From Bowmanella sp. JS7-9 (lineage in GTDB: Bacteria > Pseudomonadota > Gammaproteobacteria > Enterobacterales > Alteromonadaceae): DNA of 53,939 bases. A program made the translations under genes and the position numbers. The DNA lies in NCBI RefSeq assembly GCF_004329715.1, contig NZ_JXSY01000007.1, positions 1 to 53,939 on the forward strand, written 5' to 3'. Position 1 is the stretch's first letter. Each line of letters begins with the position of its first letter. Positions 14,437 through 23,920 of this stretch are shown piece by piece. The notes beneath the pieces are model-generated. The model saw only the letters and a program-made list of their open reading frames with translations. It made no database searches and was not told where the DNA came from.

Positions 14437-16473
14437 TTAAAATTGATAGTCCAGTGTCACACCAAACTGACGGCCATTACCCAGTTGGTAATATGGCTCT
14501 GGCGTTTCGTAAAAATCACGCGGGTCATTGCTGAACCCGCCAAATCCCCGAGTGTAATAGGTTTGATCGGTCAGATTCGATGCCCACAGGCTCACGCTAT
14601 AGCCTTCCTGCTGCCAGCGCAAATTGGCGTTAACCAGCAGCAGACGTTTGGCCTGCTCATTATGCCCGTCGGAGAAGTAATAATCCGCTTTGCCATCGGC
14701 ATCCAGATACAGGCTCAGGGCGTCGGTTAACTGATAGCGCATGCCTACGTGGTAGGTATAGTCCGGCGCCTGCGCCTGCTGGCGCTCGGCAATGTAGTCA
14801 CCGCGGGCGGTGGTGTAATTACCATATTGGGCGTTGAGTAAACCGACACTGGCCGCCAGATAGAGATCATCATTAACCTGATAACCGGTTTCCAACTCCA
14901 GACCATTGTTAAAGCCGTTATCGGCATTGGCAATCACATCAAAAAATTCGGCAGTTCCATCGCCGCGCTGCTGCACATCATAGTCGGCGATCTGAGTATC
15001 CTGACGCTGCATGCTGAAAACGGCCAGACGGAAGAATCCCGCGTCATCGGCGAAGCGGCCTTTTACCCCGACTTCCAGGTTCCAGTTATATTCCGGCGCG
15101 AAATAACGTTTGGCCTCACTGACATTTTCATCCGGGTTAAACCCACCGGCTTTGTAGCCACGGAAAATACCGGCGTACCACATGCCGGATGGCAGGGTCA
15201 TATCCAGCACCAGTTTACCGCCGAGCATGCTGTCCGACACTTTGGCGGTAAAGCCACTGTTGTCGTTAAACGTTAGTTGGTAGTGGTCATAACGCAGCGC
15301 ACCGGTCAGTTGCCAGCTGTCACTTAGCTGCCATTGCTGCTGGCCGTATACCGCCAGATTGGAGGGTTGATAGGTACTGGCGTAATCCTGTTCGCTGTAA
15401 GTGTACTGACGCTGGGCCGACTCATCCGCGTCTGACCAATACACGCCGGCTACCCATGCATTTTGCGCGGTGGCCGGCGAACTGACGCGCACATCCAGCG
15501 TACTTTGCTGGCGCTGACGACTGTAGTGGTCGGTCGACTGATATTCCCACGGATGAAAGCCAACATAGGTCCAGTCTTCATCGTATCCGTAGGCGGTATG
15601 GGTGTTGCTGTGGGTGACAATAGTCAGCACCTCACCCCAGGGCTGTTGCCAGCGTGCTTTTAAATCCACTGCGCGGGTCTGCTGACGATCAAAACCCGGT
15701 TCATCGGAACGGGTCACCCCGTCATTATCCAGCGAAAACGCGTCGTAACCGTTATCTACATCAAAAAAGTGCAGCCCCATATCCAGAGTCAGCTGCTCTG
15801 TGGCCAGATAACGCAGTTTCAGGCGGCTGGTCAGCTCGTCTAGACCATTAGTATCGTGGCGATCCAGATACTGGTTATACACAAATCCGTCACTTTGAAA
15901 TTGCTGCGCGGCAAATCGGTAGAACAGTTTATCTGTCAACGCGCCACCGTGGGCCAGCCCTAAATTGAAGGTATCTTTCCCCGCGGCGGTGGCAGTCAAC
16001 AAACTGGTTTGGTTGGCATCGGCCGCGGTGGTGGTAATTTTCACCATACCGGCCAGCGCCGCCGCACCGGTATTGCTGGATTGTGGTCCGCGCAGGATCT
16101 CTACCTGCGCCACATCAAACAGGGTCGCTGCGCCGCCTAAGCCAGACATATCCACATCATCAACCAGCAATCCTACCGATGGGTTAATCGGCTCGGCATA
16201 CTGACTACGCTCACCAATGCCGCGAATTTGCACGAAACGGCCGCGACTGGCGCCGCTGTTGAAATTGACATTGGCGGCAATATTGAGGATTTGCTCGATA
16301 TGGCGCGCCTGGCGTTGCTCAATTTGTTGGTTGTCCACGATAGAGACGCTGGCCGCCATGGTCTGCAGATTCTGCACTGTGTAATCGGCGGTTACCTGGA
16401 TGGTTTCGATGTTGTCGTCAGCCATCGCTGACATTGCCAGTAAAACGCCACTGGCCAGAAGTGTTTTTTGCAT
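14437..16473 (-). CDS. TonB-dependent receptor, probably for thiamine
   Basis: 678 residues. A short signal peptide (ASGVLLAMSAMA) precedes a TonB box-like ETIQVTA, a plug domain (VEILRGPQSSNTGAAALAGMVKI) and a 22-stranded-type barrel ending in YQLGNGRQFGVTLDYQF with a terminal Phe. The TPP riboswitch directly upstream and the thiamine transporter downstream indicate thiamine (or a precursor) as substrate across the outer membrane. The best known homologues are riboswitch-controlled OMR receptors of marine gammaproteobacteria. Confidence 0.9.
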   Translation of the reverse strand: MQKTLLASGVLLAMSAMADDNIETIQVTADYTVQNLQTMAASVSIVDNQQIEQRQARHIEQILNIAANVNFNSGASRGRFVQIRGIGERSQYAEPINPSVGLLVDDVDMSGLGGAATLFDVAQVEILRGPQSSNTGAAALAGMVKITTTAADANQTSLLTATAAGKDTFNLGLAHGGALTDKLFYRFAAQQFQSDGFVYNQYLDRHDTNGLDELTSRLKLRYLATEQLTLDMGLHFFDVDNGYDAFSLDNDGVTRSDEPGFDRQQTRAVDLKARWQQPWGEVLTIVTHSNTHTAYGYDEDWTYVGFHPWEYQSTDHYSRQRQQSTLDVRVSSPATAQNAWVAGVYWSDADESAQRQYTYSEQDYASTYQPSNLAVYGQQQWQLSDSWQLTGALRYDHYQLTFNDNSGFTAKVSDSMLGGKLVLDMTLPSGMWYAGIFRGYKAGGFNPDENVSEAKRYFAPEYNWNLEVGVKGRFADDAGFFRLAVFSMQRQDTQIADYDVQQRGDGTAEFFDVIANADNGFNNGLELETGYQVNDDLYLAASVGLLNAQYGNYTTARGDYIAERQQAQAPDYTYHVGMRYQLTDALSLYLDADGKADYYFSDGHNEQAKRLLLVNANLRWQQEGYSVSLWASNLTDQTYYTRGFGGFSNDPRDFYETPEPYYQLGNGRQFGVTLDYQF

Positions 16474-16548
16474 GCTTGGATCTCTTCGTCGTAATGCGTT
16501 GAAAAGATCCGGTTTTCGGCTGGTATTCGGGTTGAGTAGAGCTAAGCA

Positions 16549-16645
16549 ACCATTCCTACGCCGGTATTATCCGGATCAGGTCAAAGGGTTTCCGTTGTTC
16601 GGATCTCAGCCGGCCGATAATCATCGCCAGCACCCCCTGGTGCGT
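16549..16645 (-). ncRNA. TPP riboswitch (THI element)
   Basis: On the minus strand the conserved blocks occur in order: GGGGTGC, GGCTGAGA (seen as GGCTGAGATCCG), ACCCTTTGACCTGATC, GGATAATACCGGCGTAGGAA. It lies about 75 bases before the TonB receptor start, so it controls the whole thiamine operon. The 316-bp gene-free region 16474-16789 holds little else besides the divergent promoter of the next gene. Confidence 0.95.
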
Positions 16646-16789
16646 ATCCCATGTAACTTGTTGGAAACGCGCGGGCATTCTAACAGGCTATAAATTGGGC
16701 GCAAGAGGCGCCGCTCTGACCAGTTGAATTGCCTTTACTTAAATAAAGTGGCTGAGTAAGGTTAAATCAGTGCCGTAATGAGTTGATTT

Positions 16790-17224
16790 ATGTTGCAAAT
16801 TTCCAAGGCGGACAAATTCGGTAGCTTTACCCTCCACTATGCCAATCAGGTGCTGCATGCTGAGGTTCATGGCGTCTGTGGCCTGAATCTGGCCCAATAC
16901 TTTGTTGATGCCGTCAATCAAATCGTTGAACAGATAGATGATCCTTATTGGGGCTATTTGGGTGACCTTTCGGCGCTGGATGGCTTTAATCAACAAGCGC
17001 TGGATATTATTTTCCCGGCACACCGCCTCGCCATCGCCAAAGGCTGTGTCGTGGATGCTTATTGCTTTGACAGCCCTCTGACCCGCACGCAGATTCAGCT
17101 CATCCGCAGCAGTGCCGGTATTCAATCGTCATTGAACGAACGGGTGTTCCACGAACTCGGCCAGGCCAACGCCTATTTGCGCCAACAACTGGCAAGCATC
17201 AGCCAGTATTCCCGCTCACGTTAA
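16790..17224 (+). CDS. hypothetical protein, STAS-like fold
   Basis: 144 residues: VLHAEVHGVCGLNLAQYFVDAVNQIVEQI, then WGYLGDLSALDGFNQQALDIIFP. This alternation of strand-helix resembles small STAS/SpoIIAA-like proteins that occur alone in marine gammaproteobacteria. No signal peptide. Divergent from the thiamine operon. Function unknown. Confidence 0.75.
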   Translation: MLQISKADKFGSFTLHYANQVLHAEVHGVCGLNLAQYFVDAVNQIVEQIDDPYWGYLGDLSALDGFNQQALDIIFPAHRLAIAKGCVVDAYCFDSPLTRTQIQLIRSSAGIQSSLNERVFHELGQANAYLRQQLASISQYSRSR

Positions 17225-17287
17225 CTGGCTATTTTCCTTTTGTATCAGTAGGCTAACGCTATTACCCAAACTTTTGCGGGAAGTGTT

Positions 17288-17926
17288 ATGCCCTCAACGG
17301 AGTCGTTGTTAGCTTTTATCGTCACGGCCATTTTACTCAGCCTGTCCCCCGGCCCTTCCAACATGTACATTATGGCGCGCAGCATGAGTCAGGGCGCCCG
17401 TGGTGGTATCACCGCAGCAGCCGGTTTAGCGGTCGGCTCGTTTATTTATGTGCTGGCCTCCGCCTTTGGGCTGGCAGCGGTGTTTATCTATTCACCGTTA
17501 GCCTTTACCACGCTGAAAGTGTTGGGTGGCTTATATTTGCTCTATCTGGCCTGGCAGTATTTCCATGCCAGCGGCCAAACCCAGATCAACACCCATCTGC
17601 GCAAGCGTCCGGGCTGGCGTATCTTTCGTCAAAGCATTGTTGTCGAGCTTAGCAATCCGAAGACGGCATTGTTTTTTATCGCATTTTTACCGCAATTTGC
17701 TGACGGCCCAACGGAATCTTTTACCCAACAATTGCTGTTATTGGGTAGTCTGTACGCCATGATTGCGTTTTGCTGTGATCTGTTAGTGGCCAGCATTGCC
17801 GGTGTATTGGCTAAATGGTTATCCGGCCACCCCGGTGCGGTGCGATGGCAGGACAGAATCAGCGGCGGACTGCTCGGCTTACTGGCCGGCATTATCTTGT
17901 ATGAGGAATGGCAGTCAGCCGAATAA
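17288..17926 (+). CDS. LysE/RhtB family amino-acid exporter
   Basis: 212 residues with six membrane helices. The family signature SPGPSNMYIMARSMSQGARGG (positions about 18-38), LYLAWQYF and NPKTALFFIAFLPQF are present. Members export amino acids or homoserine lactones; the substrate here is open. Confidence 0.92.
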   Translation: MPSTESLLAFIVTAILLSLSPGPSNMYIMARSMSQGARGGITAAAGLAVGSFIYVLASAFGLAAVFIYSPLAFTTLKVLGGLYLLYLAWQYFHASGQTQINTHLRKRPGWRIFRQSIVVELSNPKTALFFIAFLPQFADGPTESFTQQLLLLGSLYAMIAFCCDLLVASIAGVLAKWLSGHPGAVRWQDRISGGLLGLLAGIILYEEWQSAE

Positions 17927-17946
17927 CTTACAACAGGAGTTAACCC

Positions 17947-18450
17947 GTGACGATTCTCGCGAAATTGCTCAAAGCATTAAATTCTGAAGCCAGCCCCTGG
18001 CAAATCGCCTTTGCCATTATGTTTGGCATGTTACTGGGGCTAACGCCCACCCTGCGCCTGTTCGGTGTGGTGATTTTATTACTGGTGTTGGTACTGCGGG
18101 TCAATCTGGCCGCGTTTCTGGCATCCTTTGCCGTGTTTACCATTCTGGCATTTTTACTCGACCCGCTGATGGCATCGGTGGGGGATGCATTATTGACCTC
18201 TGCCAGCCTGCAAAGTACCTGGACGGCGATGTACAACAGTGATTTCTGGCGCCTGACCCAGTTTAACCACAGCCTGACGCTGGGCAGTATCGTGATCGGG
18301 CTTTGCCTCGCGCCATTTATTGCCATCGGCGCCAAAATCGGTGTGGTTCAGTATCGTGAGCGGGCGATGAAGTGGGTCAATAAACTGCATGTGGTGCAAA
18401 TGGTGAAAACCAGTAAGTTTTACTCCATTTATCAGTCGGTAGGAGGTTAA
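17947..18450 (+). CDS. TIGR03546 family membrane protein
   Basis: 167 residues from GTG 17947, AGGAG upstream. The N-terminus (LKALNSEASPWQIAFAIMFGMLLGLTP) and three or four membrane helices match the TIGR03546 family, of unknown function. It is followed two bases later by its usual partner TIGR03545, so they form a pair, probably a membrane complex. Confidence 0.88.
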   Translation: MTILAKLLKALNSEASPWQIAFAIMFGMLLGLTPTLRLFGVVILLLVLVLRVNLAAFLASFAVFTILAFLLDPLMASVGDALLTSASLQSTWTAMYNSDFWRLTQFNHSLTLGSIVIGLCLAPFIAIGAKIGVVQYRERAMKWVNKLHVVQMVKTSKFYSIYQSVGG

Positions 18451-18452
18451 GT

Positions 18453-20204
18453 ATGCGTAATGTAATTCGTTGGCCCGGACTACTGGCGTTTGTACTGGTC
18501 ATTGGTCTGATTGCCCTGATTAGCATGCTGTTTATCGACAAGGCCGTGAAATACGCCATTGAGTCGCTGGGCGCAGATGCCACCGGCGCCGAAGTTAATG
18601 TCGGCAGTGTCAGCCACCGCTATTCGCCGTTTGGCTTTACGGTTGAGGACATTCAGGTCACCAATCACAGCGCTCCAGAGAATAATCAGGTGCAGATTGC
18701 GCGCGCCAGCGCGGATGTGGATCTGCTCGCCTTGTTGATGAATAAAGTCATCATTGATGAACTGACAGTCGATGGCGTGCAGTTTGATCAGCCACGAAAA
18801 TCACCCGGCGCGGTCTATCGCCAGCCTGCCGCCGATGGCAGCAATAGTCCGTTTAACCTGCCTGACAATATTGAAATGCCGTCGGTAGACGAGATCATGG
18901 CCAATTCACCGCTGAAAACCACTGCGGCGGCCAATGAAGCTGAGACGGCCTATCAACAACATAAGGCCGCGGTCGAGCAGGCTTATCAGGCACTGCCAGA
19001 TAAAAAGAAAATAGAGGCCTACAAAACCCAGCTTAAAGCCCTGCAGGACGTTAAGTTGAGTAAGCCCGAGGATGTGATTGCGGCAGAAAAAGAATTTAAG
19101 CAGCTAAAAGAAGCACTGAAACAGGACAAACAGAAGTTTGCGCAGTTCCAGCAAACCCTGGAAACAGCCAAACAGGATCTTGGTCCCAAGTTAGCCGCCT
19201 TAAAAGCCGCGCCCGGACAGGATTTTGATCTTCTCAAAGGGCTGGTTGCCGGTGATGCCGCCGCGTTTGGTGAACTGACTGAGTCAGTATTTGGCCCACA
19301 GGCGCGTAAATGGAGCGACAGCCTGTTTGCCGCGCTGGATATTGTCGGCCCCATGTTGCAACAGCAGGCCGAGCAGGAAGCAGAGCAAAGCCGTGCGGCA
19401 GGTACCTGGTACAGTTTCGATGACACCACCGCATTACCCGGCTTTTTGATCCGTAAAGCCAATGTGTCGATTGTGGTCAAAGGCCAGTCCATTGCCTCTA
19501 ACTGGCAGGACATTACCACCGAGCACGAGGTCCTCGGACGCCCGACTCTGTTTAGTGTGGATTCGAAAAATTCACCGCTGTGGGATCTGCTGAATATTCA
19601 GGGCCAGCTTAGCCTGGATAGCCTTGGCTTAAACGCTAACCAGCACTGGAAACTGGCAGGAGTAAAACTGCAGCAACTGGCGCTGGCCAATGCCGATAAA
19701 CTGTCGGCGGTGCTGAATTCCGCGCTGCTGGCCAGTGAAGGGAGTCTGACCCTCAACCACGGCGCATTGACCGGCAGCGGCGATATTGCGCTGCGTGATG
19801 TGAGCATTGCCGCCGAAGGGCAAAACAAGCTCACCAACATACTCGCCGGTGCGTTAAATGGCATCTCGAGCTTGAATATCAACAGCGATATCAGCGGCAC
19901 ACTGGCGCAACCGGCGTTTGGGCTCAAATCCGATCTGGATAATCAGTTAGCCGATGCGGTTAAAGCCAGCCTGGGCGGGGAAGCCCAGCAAAAACTCAAT
20001 AGTTTACAGGCTCGTTTAAACGCCAAAGCTGACCCGGCACTGGGCACAACCGGTGACGGTATGCAGCAATGGTTGAAATGGGAAGAATTGGCCGACGGCA
20101 ATCTCGGCAGTGTTGAGGACATGCTCAAGGCCAAATTCGATAACAAGCTTGAGCAGGAAAAAGACAAGGTGCTGGATAAGCTGAAAGGTAAGATTTTCGG
20201 TTAG
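18453..20204 (+). CDS. TIGR03545 family protein
   Basis: 583 residues with an N-terminal membrane anchor (LLAFVLVIGLIALISMLFID), a beta-rich AsmA-like stretch (VNVGSVSHRYSPFGFTVEDIQV), a coiled-coil centre (residues about 165-260, Lys/Gln/Glu-rich) and a C-terminal part with repeated beta motifs (LTLNHGALTGSGDIALRDV). It starts at ATG 18453 after AGGAGG. The AsmA-like pattern suggests a periplasmic/envelope role; function unknown. Confidence 0.87.
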   Translation: MRNVIRWPGLLAFVLVIGLIALISMLFIDKAVKYAIESLGADATGAEVNVGSVSHRYSPFGFTVEDIQVTNHSAPENNQVQIARASADVDLLALLMNKVIIDELTVDGVQFDQPRKSPGAVYRQPAADGSNSPFNLPDNIEMPSVDEIMANSPLKTTAAANEAETAYQQHKAAVEQAYQALPDKKKIEAYKTQLKALQDVKLSKPEDVIAAEKEFKQLKEALKQDKQKFAQFQQTLETAKQDLGPKLAALKAAPGQDFDLLKGLVAGDAAAFGELTESVFGPQARKWSDSLFAALDIVGPMLQQQAEQEAEQSRAAGTWYSFDDTTALPGFLIRKANVSIVVKGQSIASNWQDITTEHEVLGRPTLFSVDSKNSPLWDLLNIQGQLSLDSLGLNANQHWKLAGVKLQQLALANADKLSAVLNSALLASEGSLTLNHGALTGSGDIALRDVSIAAEGQNKLTNILAGALNGISSLNINSDISGTLAQPAFGLKSDLDNQLADAVKASLGGEAQQKLNSLQARLNAKADPALGTTGDGMQQWLKWEELADGNLGSVEDMLKAKFDNKLEQEKDKVLDKLKGKIFG

Positions 20205-20217
20205 GTACCTGACGCAT

Positions 20218-21087
20218 TCAGATGGCGGAACGAATCAGCTCAAGCACCGTCTGAATGCGCCGCGCCAGCGGTTTTCCTCTTGGCAATGCCAGATACAGCG
20301 GCTCAAACACGGCATTGTCCAGTGGGTGCACCCGGATCTGAGAGGGGGCGGCAAAGGCTTCTACCGCAAACGCCGGCAATACCGTAAAGCCAATCCCCCT
20401 GGCTACGGGCGCCAAGATCAGCCCGATCTGATTAGAATACCCCCGCAGTGGCAATAAATCCGGATGTTCAAACTGCGGGAAATTCGCGCCAAGCAATTGC
20501 TGCGCGTGATACACCCCATCCGGATGGCCAATAAAACCTAACTGTTGCAGCGCCGCCCAGGATATATCCTCAATCTCACCCGGGGTAACCAATAGCAATT
20601 GTTCCCGCCCAATCTGTTCGGTAGTGACATCTGCCACTTGCGCATGGCGAGTCATCAGCCCGATATCGACCTGAGCATGTCGGATTGCCCGCTCAATATC
20701 ATCATTCGGTGCAAACGTATGGGCAATCACCAATGCGTCATGTTGCTGTTGCAGATCCAGCAAGGCCGGATACAGCTTTAACCCGACACTACCCGGCGAC
20801 ATTAGTGCCACACTGCCACGATAGGGTGGATCATCGGCCACAAACGTCGCCAGCTCATCCAGTTCCGCCAGCAATACTTTGCCCCGCGCCTGTAATCGGA
20901 CTCCGGCGTCGGTCAGGGTGATTTGGCGGCCATCACGCACCACCAATCGGGTCGACAACTGTTCTTCCAGCTTCTGAATATGCTGACTCACGCCCGACTG
21001 GGTCATATACAAACGCTCGGCCGTACGGGTGAAATGCCGCACCTCTGCCAGCGTGCAAAAAGTCTTAAGCCAAATCGGATTCATCAT
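20218..21087 (-). CDS. LysR family transcriptional regulator
   Basis: About 289 residues, with the HTH NPIWLKTFCTLAEVRHFTRTAERLYMTQSGVSQHIQKLEEQL. The start region reads GTG-ATG-ATG; one of the ATGs at 21085-21087 or 21082-21084 is likely. It diverges from a VOC-family gene, and the gap contains an ATCAAAA / TTTTGAT dyad (21099-21105, 21123-21129) suitable as operator. Effector unknown. Confidence 0.9.
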   Translation of the reverse strand: MMNPIWLKTFCTLAEVRHFTRTAERLYMTQSGVSQHIQKLEEQLSTRLVVRDGRQITLTDAGVRLQARGKVLLAELDELATFVADDPPYRGSVALMSPGSVGLKLYPALLDLQQQHDALVIAHTFAPNDDIERAIRHAQVDIGLMTRHAQVADVTTEQIGREQLLLVTPGEIEDISWAALQQLGFIGHPDGVYHAQQLLGANFPQFEHPDLLPLRGYSNQIGLILAPVARGIGFTVLPAFAVEAFAAPSQIRVHPLDNAVFEPLYLALPRGKPLARRIQTVLELIRSAI

Positions 21088-21182
21088 CACAAATCATTAT
21101 CAAAATAATAAAATATGATAATTTTTGATTATGTTAGGAGGTTTGTAAACTGTCTATCGTTAACTGTTTAGGAGCACTCAGC

Positions 21183-21683
21183 ATGCATAAACCATATCCA
21201 CGTAATTTTTCCCACATCGGCATTTCGGTACCCGATCTGGACAAGGCAGTGAAGTTCTACACCGAGGTCATGGGCTGGTACCTGATTATGGCGCCGACGC
21301 GCATTGAGGAAGATGACAGCGCCATCGGCCAGATGTGCACCGATGTGTTCGGACCAAACTGGCAATCTTTCCGCATTGCGCATTTATCTACGGGTGACCG
21401 GATAGGGATAGAAATCTTTGAATTCAACAACCAGCAAAATCCGGAAAATAACTTTGAATACTGGAAAACCGGGATTTTCCACTTCTGTGTGCAGGATCCG
21501 GACGTAGAAGGGCTGGCAGATAAAATCGTTGCCGCCGGTGGCAAGAAGCGTATGCCAGAACCGCGTTATTACTACCCTGGCGAGAAACCTTACCGCATGA
21601 TTTATATGGAAGATCCGTTCGGTATTATTCTCGAGATCTACAGCCATAGTTACGAGCTGATTTACAGCGCCGGTGCCTATTAA
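21183..21683 (+). CDS. VOC (glyoxalase/dioxygenase) family protein
   Basis: 166 residues, two beta-alpha-beta-beta-beta modules: FSHIGISVPDLDKAVKFYTEVMGW at the N-terminus and RMIYMEDPFGIILEIYSH at the end. The first His and the last Glu fit the metal ligands of the family. It may act as a lyase or dioxygenase on a small substrate. It diverges from the LysR gene, which probably regulates it. Confidence 0.88.
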   Translation: MHKPYPRNFSHIGISVPDLDKAVKFYTEVMGWYLIMAPTRIEEDDSAIGQMCTDVFGPNWQSFRIAHLSTGDRIGIEIFEFNNQQNPENNFEYWKTGIFHFCVQDPDVEGLADKIVAAGGKKRMPEPRYYYPGEKPYRMIYMEDPFGIILEIYSHSYELIYSAGAY

Positions 21684-21720
21684 TCAGGTGTGAATCATCA
21701 GGGGCATTGCGCCCCTTGAT

Positions 21721-22281
21721 TTACAACTGGCGATGCAGGTCCTCTGCAAGTTGCACGAGGGCCACGCGCATTGCCTGTACGGCAGCCTCATAACCTTTCC
21801 CTTCCATGCTCAGGCTCAGTGCCAGCCGCCCATTTTTTAGAAGCTTATTATCCTGTTCCAGCCAAAAACTGACCTGCACCAGCAACTGACCGTCCTCGGT
21901 CGGCAGCAACTGTTCCAGCGCGATATTGAGCTGAGTACTGTTGTAGGCTTTGGCCGGTGACATGTAACGAATATAGCGACGCTCGCCGGCGGCAATATTC
22001 AGGCTATCAAACAATTGTAGTTCCACATCCGTAGCCAGACTGCCGCCCCAAAAATGGGTCGATGAATAATGCAGCGTACCATCCTGTTTGCGCATAACCA
22101 GCGCGGCTTGCTGTAGGTAATCCGCCACCCGCAGTGGCGCCAGCGTGATCATCTCATCGCTTTGGGTTGCCGGGTAACTGGCAGGCATGCCGGTATACAA
22201 CTGATGATAAACCAGACTCGGTGGCGCAGATGCGCATGCGCTCAGCAGTACCACAATCAACACCATCAAACTAATTCGCAT
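21721..22281 (-). CDS. pqiC: PqiC outer-membrane lipoprotein
   Basis: 186 residues from the ATG at 22279-22281. Lipobox VLLSAC, then mature ABC-type transport auxiliary lipoprotein domain (LVYHQLYTGMPA, IRYMSPAKAYNSTQLNIALEQLLP). It overlaps the end of pqiB by 11 bases. PqiC works with the PqiB tunnel in lipid traffic between the membranes. Confidence 0.88.
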   Translation of the reverse strand: MRISLMVLIVVLLSACASAPPSLVYHQLYTGMPASYPATQSDEMITLAPLRVADYLQQAALVMRKQDGTLHYSSTHFWGGSLATDVELQLFDSLNIAAGERRYIRYMSPAKAYNSTQLNIALEQLLPTEDGQLLVQVSFWLEQDNKLLKNGRLALSLSMEGKGYEAAVQAMRVALVQLAEDLHRQL

Positions 22282-23920
22282 GCTTGCCTCCGGGTACCGG
22301 CTCATTGGCTGGTGTGGCAGGGAAAACCAGACTACTGGGCTGGTTATTTACTTTCTGAATCAATGGCTGTAGCTCACGCAATGTGCGGTTGACGTTGGCC
22401 AGCATTGCATTGAGTTCCTCCTGACCTGGTGACCCCTCGGTGTAAGCCGCGCTGAGCTGATTCACATTGTGTAAGATGTCACTGATTTGTCTGGCAATAT
22501 CGGCGTCATTCAACTGGTTTAGCAGCGCTTCCATTTTTTGCCCCGAGCTATCATAACGCTGCATTGTTTGTGTGATGTTGGTCAACGTCTCGCTGGCCTC
22601 GTCACTCAGTTGTTCCAGTGGCAAACCATTGAGCTTATCCAATATGGCACTGAGCTTCTGGGTGATCTGGGTAAAGTCTCCGGCGCGTGTCGGGATCACC
22701 GGATAATCCAGGAAAAGTGCCAGCTTAGCCTCCGACTCGGTGGCGAAATGTTGTAAGTCGACGATCTGTTTACCGGTGAGTAAATTTCCGGTACTCAGGC
22801 TGGCCTGCAGTCCGGTGGTGATCCAGCGTTGCAGTTGATTTTCCATCTGATGGCGGCCTTGCGCTGTGTCCGGTAAGCCGGCCATGCCGGGGAACAGTTC
22901 CAGCAATACCGGGATCTGATAATCCTGCTCTAACATTTGATAGGCCTGAGGATTATGCAGGTTCACCTCTGCCACCCGGCCAATTTGCAAACCGCGATAT
23001 TCCACCGGTGCGCCAACACTCAATCCACGCACGCTGTCGCTGATTAAAATCACGAAGCGCAGCGATTCGTTGTATTTCACCGCATCGGCGCTGGCCTCGT
23101 TGGGATAGATATCATAGGTCGCCAGTTCTTCTACCGCTTCTCCGGGCAACGCATCATTAGGGATATCGAATGCCACACCATTGGTTAGCAGCGTCTCAGC
23201 ATTGCCGGTGCGCAGACTAATCCCATCGGAGTCCAGATTAATTTCGACGCCACTGGCGTTCCAGAAACGGGTATTGGTGGTGAGTAGCTTGTGATAAGGC
23301 GCGTTAATAAACACATCGTAACTGACGCTGCGTCGCGCCACATCAAACGACACGCCTTCGAACTTGCCAACCGTCAGGCCGCGGTAAATAACCGGATCGC
23401 CTTCATCAAAAGCAAAGTCCTGTGCCGAGCGCAACTTTATGCGTAACCCCGGCGTGCCCACCGGTGTCACTGGAGGCTCATTTAGTCCAATAAAACGACG
23501 CTTTTCCGCGGTTTGGGTGCCAACTGACATATCGATATAAGCGCCTGACAACAGCGTATTTAAGCCACTTACGCTGTTATGGGTGATACGCGGAGAAACA
23601 ATCCAGAACTGGCTACCCTCCACCAGAAAACGTTCAGTATCGGCCTGCATTTGCACGGTGACCAACACATGCTGGTTATCTGCCGACAACGACACTCTTT
23701 TGACCACGCCTACATCCACATCGCGCACTTTAACCCGTGTTTTACCTGGCTCTACCCCGGAGGCCGACTCAAAACTAATGGTAATCGTCGGGCCAATGCG
23801 GCTGAAATGATCGTACAGGATCCAGCCACCGGCCAGCGCAGCAATTAAGGGCACCAGCCATATCCAGGATAGGCTGCGCTGTGAGCGGATTTCTGCGTCC
23901 ACTGCGTCCTGATTATCCAT
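22271..23920 (-). CDS. pqiB: PqiB, MCE-domain intermembrane lipid transport protein
   Basis: 549 residues from ATG 23918-23920 with GGAGAGCAG upstream. An N-terminal membrane helix (LSWIWLVPLIAALAGGWILY) is followed by three MCE domains (SFESASGVEPGKTRVKVRDVDVG; KLRSAQDFAFDEGDPVIYRGLTVG; ISDSVRGLSVGAPVEYRGLQIG) and a C-terminal helical region that forms the tunnel. It overlaps pqiA by eight bases (ATGGATAA). Confidence 0.93.
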   Translation of the reverse strand: MDNQDAVDAEIRSQRSLSWIWLVPLIAALAGGWILYDHFSRIGPTITISFESASGVEPGKTRVKVRDVDVGVVKRVSLSADNQHVLVTVQMQADTERFLVEGSQFWIVSPRITHNSVSGLNTLLSGAYIDMSVGTQTAEKRRFIGLNEPPVTPVGTPGLRIKLRSAQDFAFDEGDPVIYRGLTVGKFEGVSFDVARRSVSYDVFINAPYHKLLTTNTRFWNASGVEINLDSDGISLRTGNAETLLTNGVAFDIPNDALPGEAVEELATYDIYPNEASADAVKYNESLRFVILISDSVRGLSVGAPVEYRGLQIGRVAEVNLHNPQAYQMLEQDYQIPVLLELFPGMAGLPDTAQGRHQMENQLQRWITTGLQASLSTGNLLTGKQIVDLQHFATESEAKLALFLDYPVIPTRAGDFTQITQKLSAILDKLNGLPLEQLSDEASETLTNITQTMQRYDSSGQKMEALLNQLNDADIARQISDILHNVNQLSAAYTEGSPGQEELNAMLANVNRTLRELQPLIQKVNNQPSSLVFPATPANEPVPGGKHAN

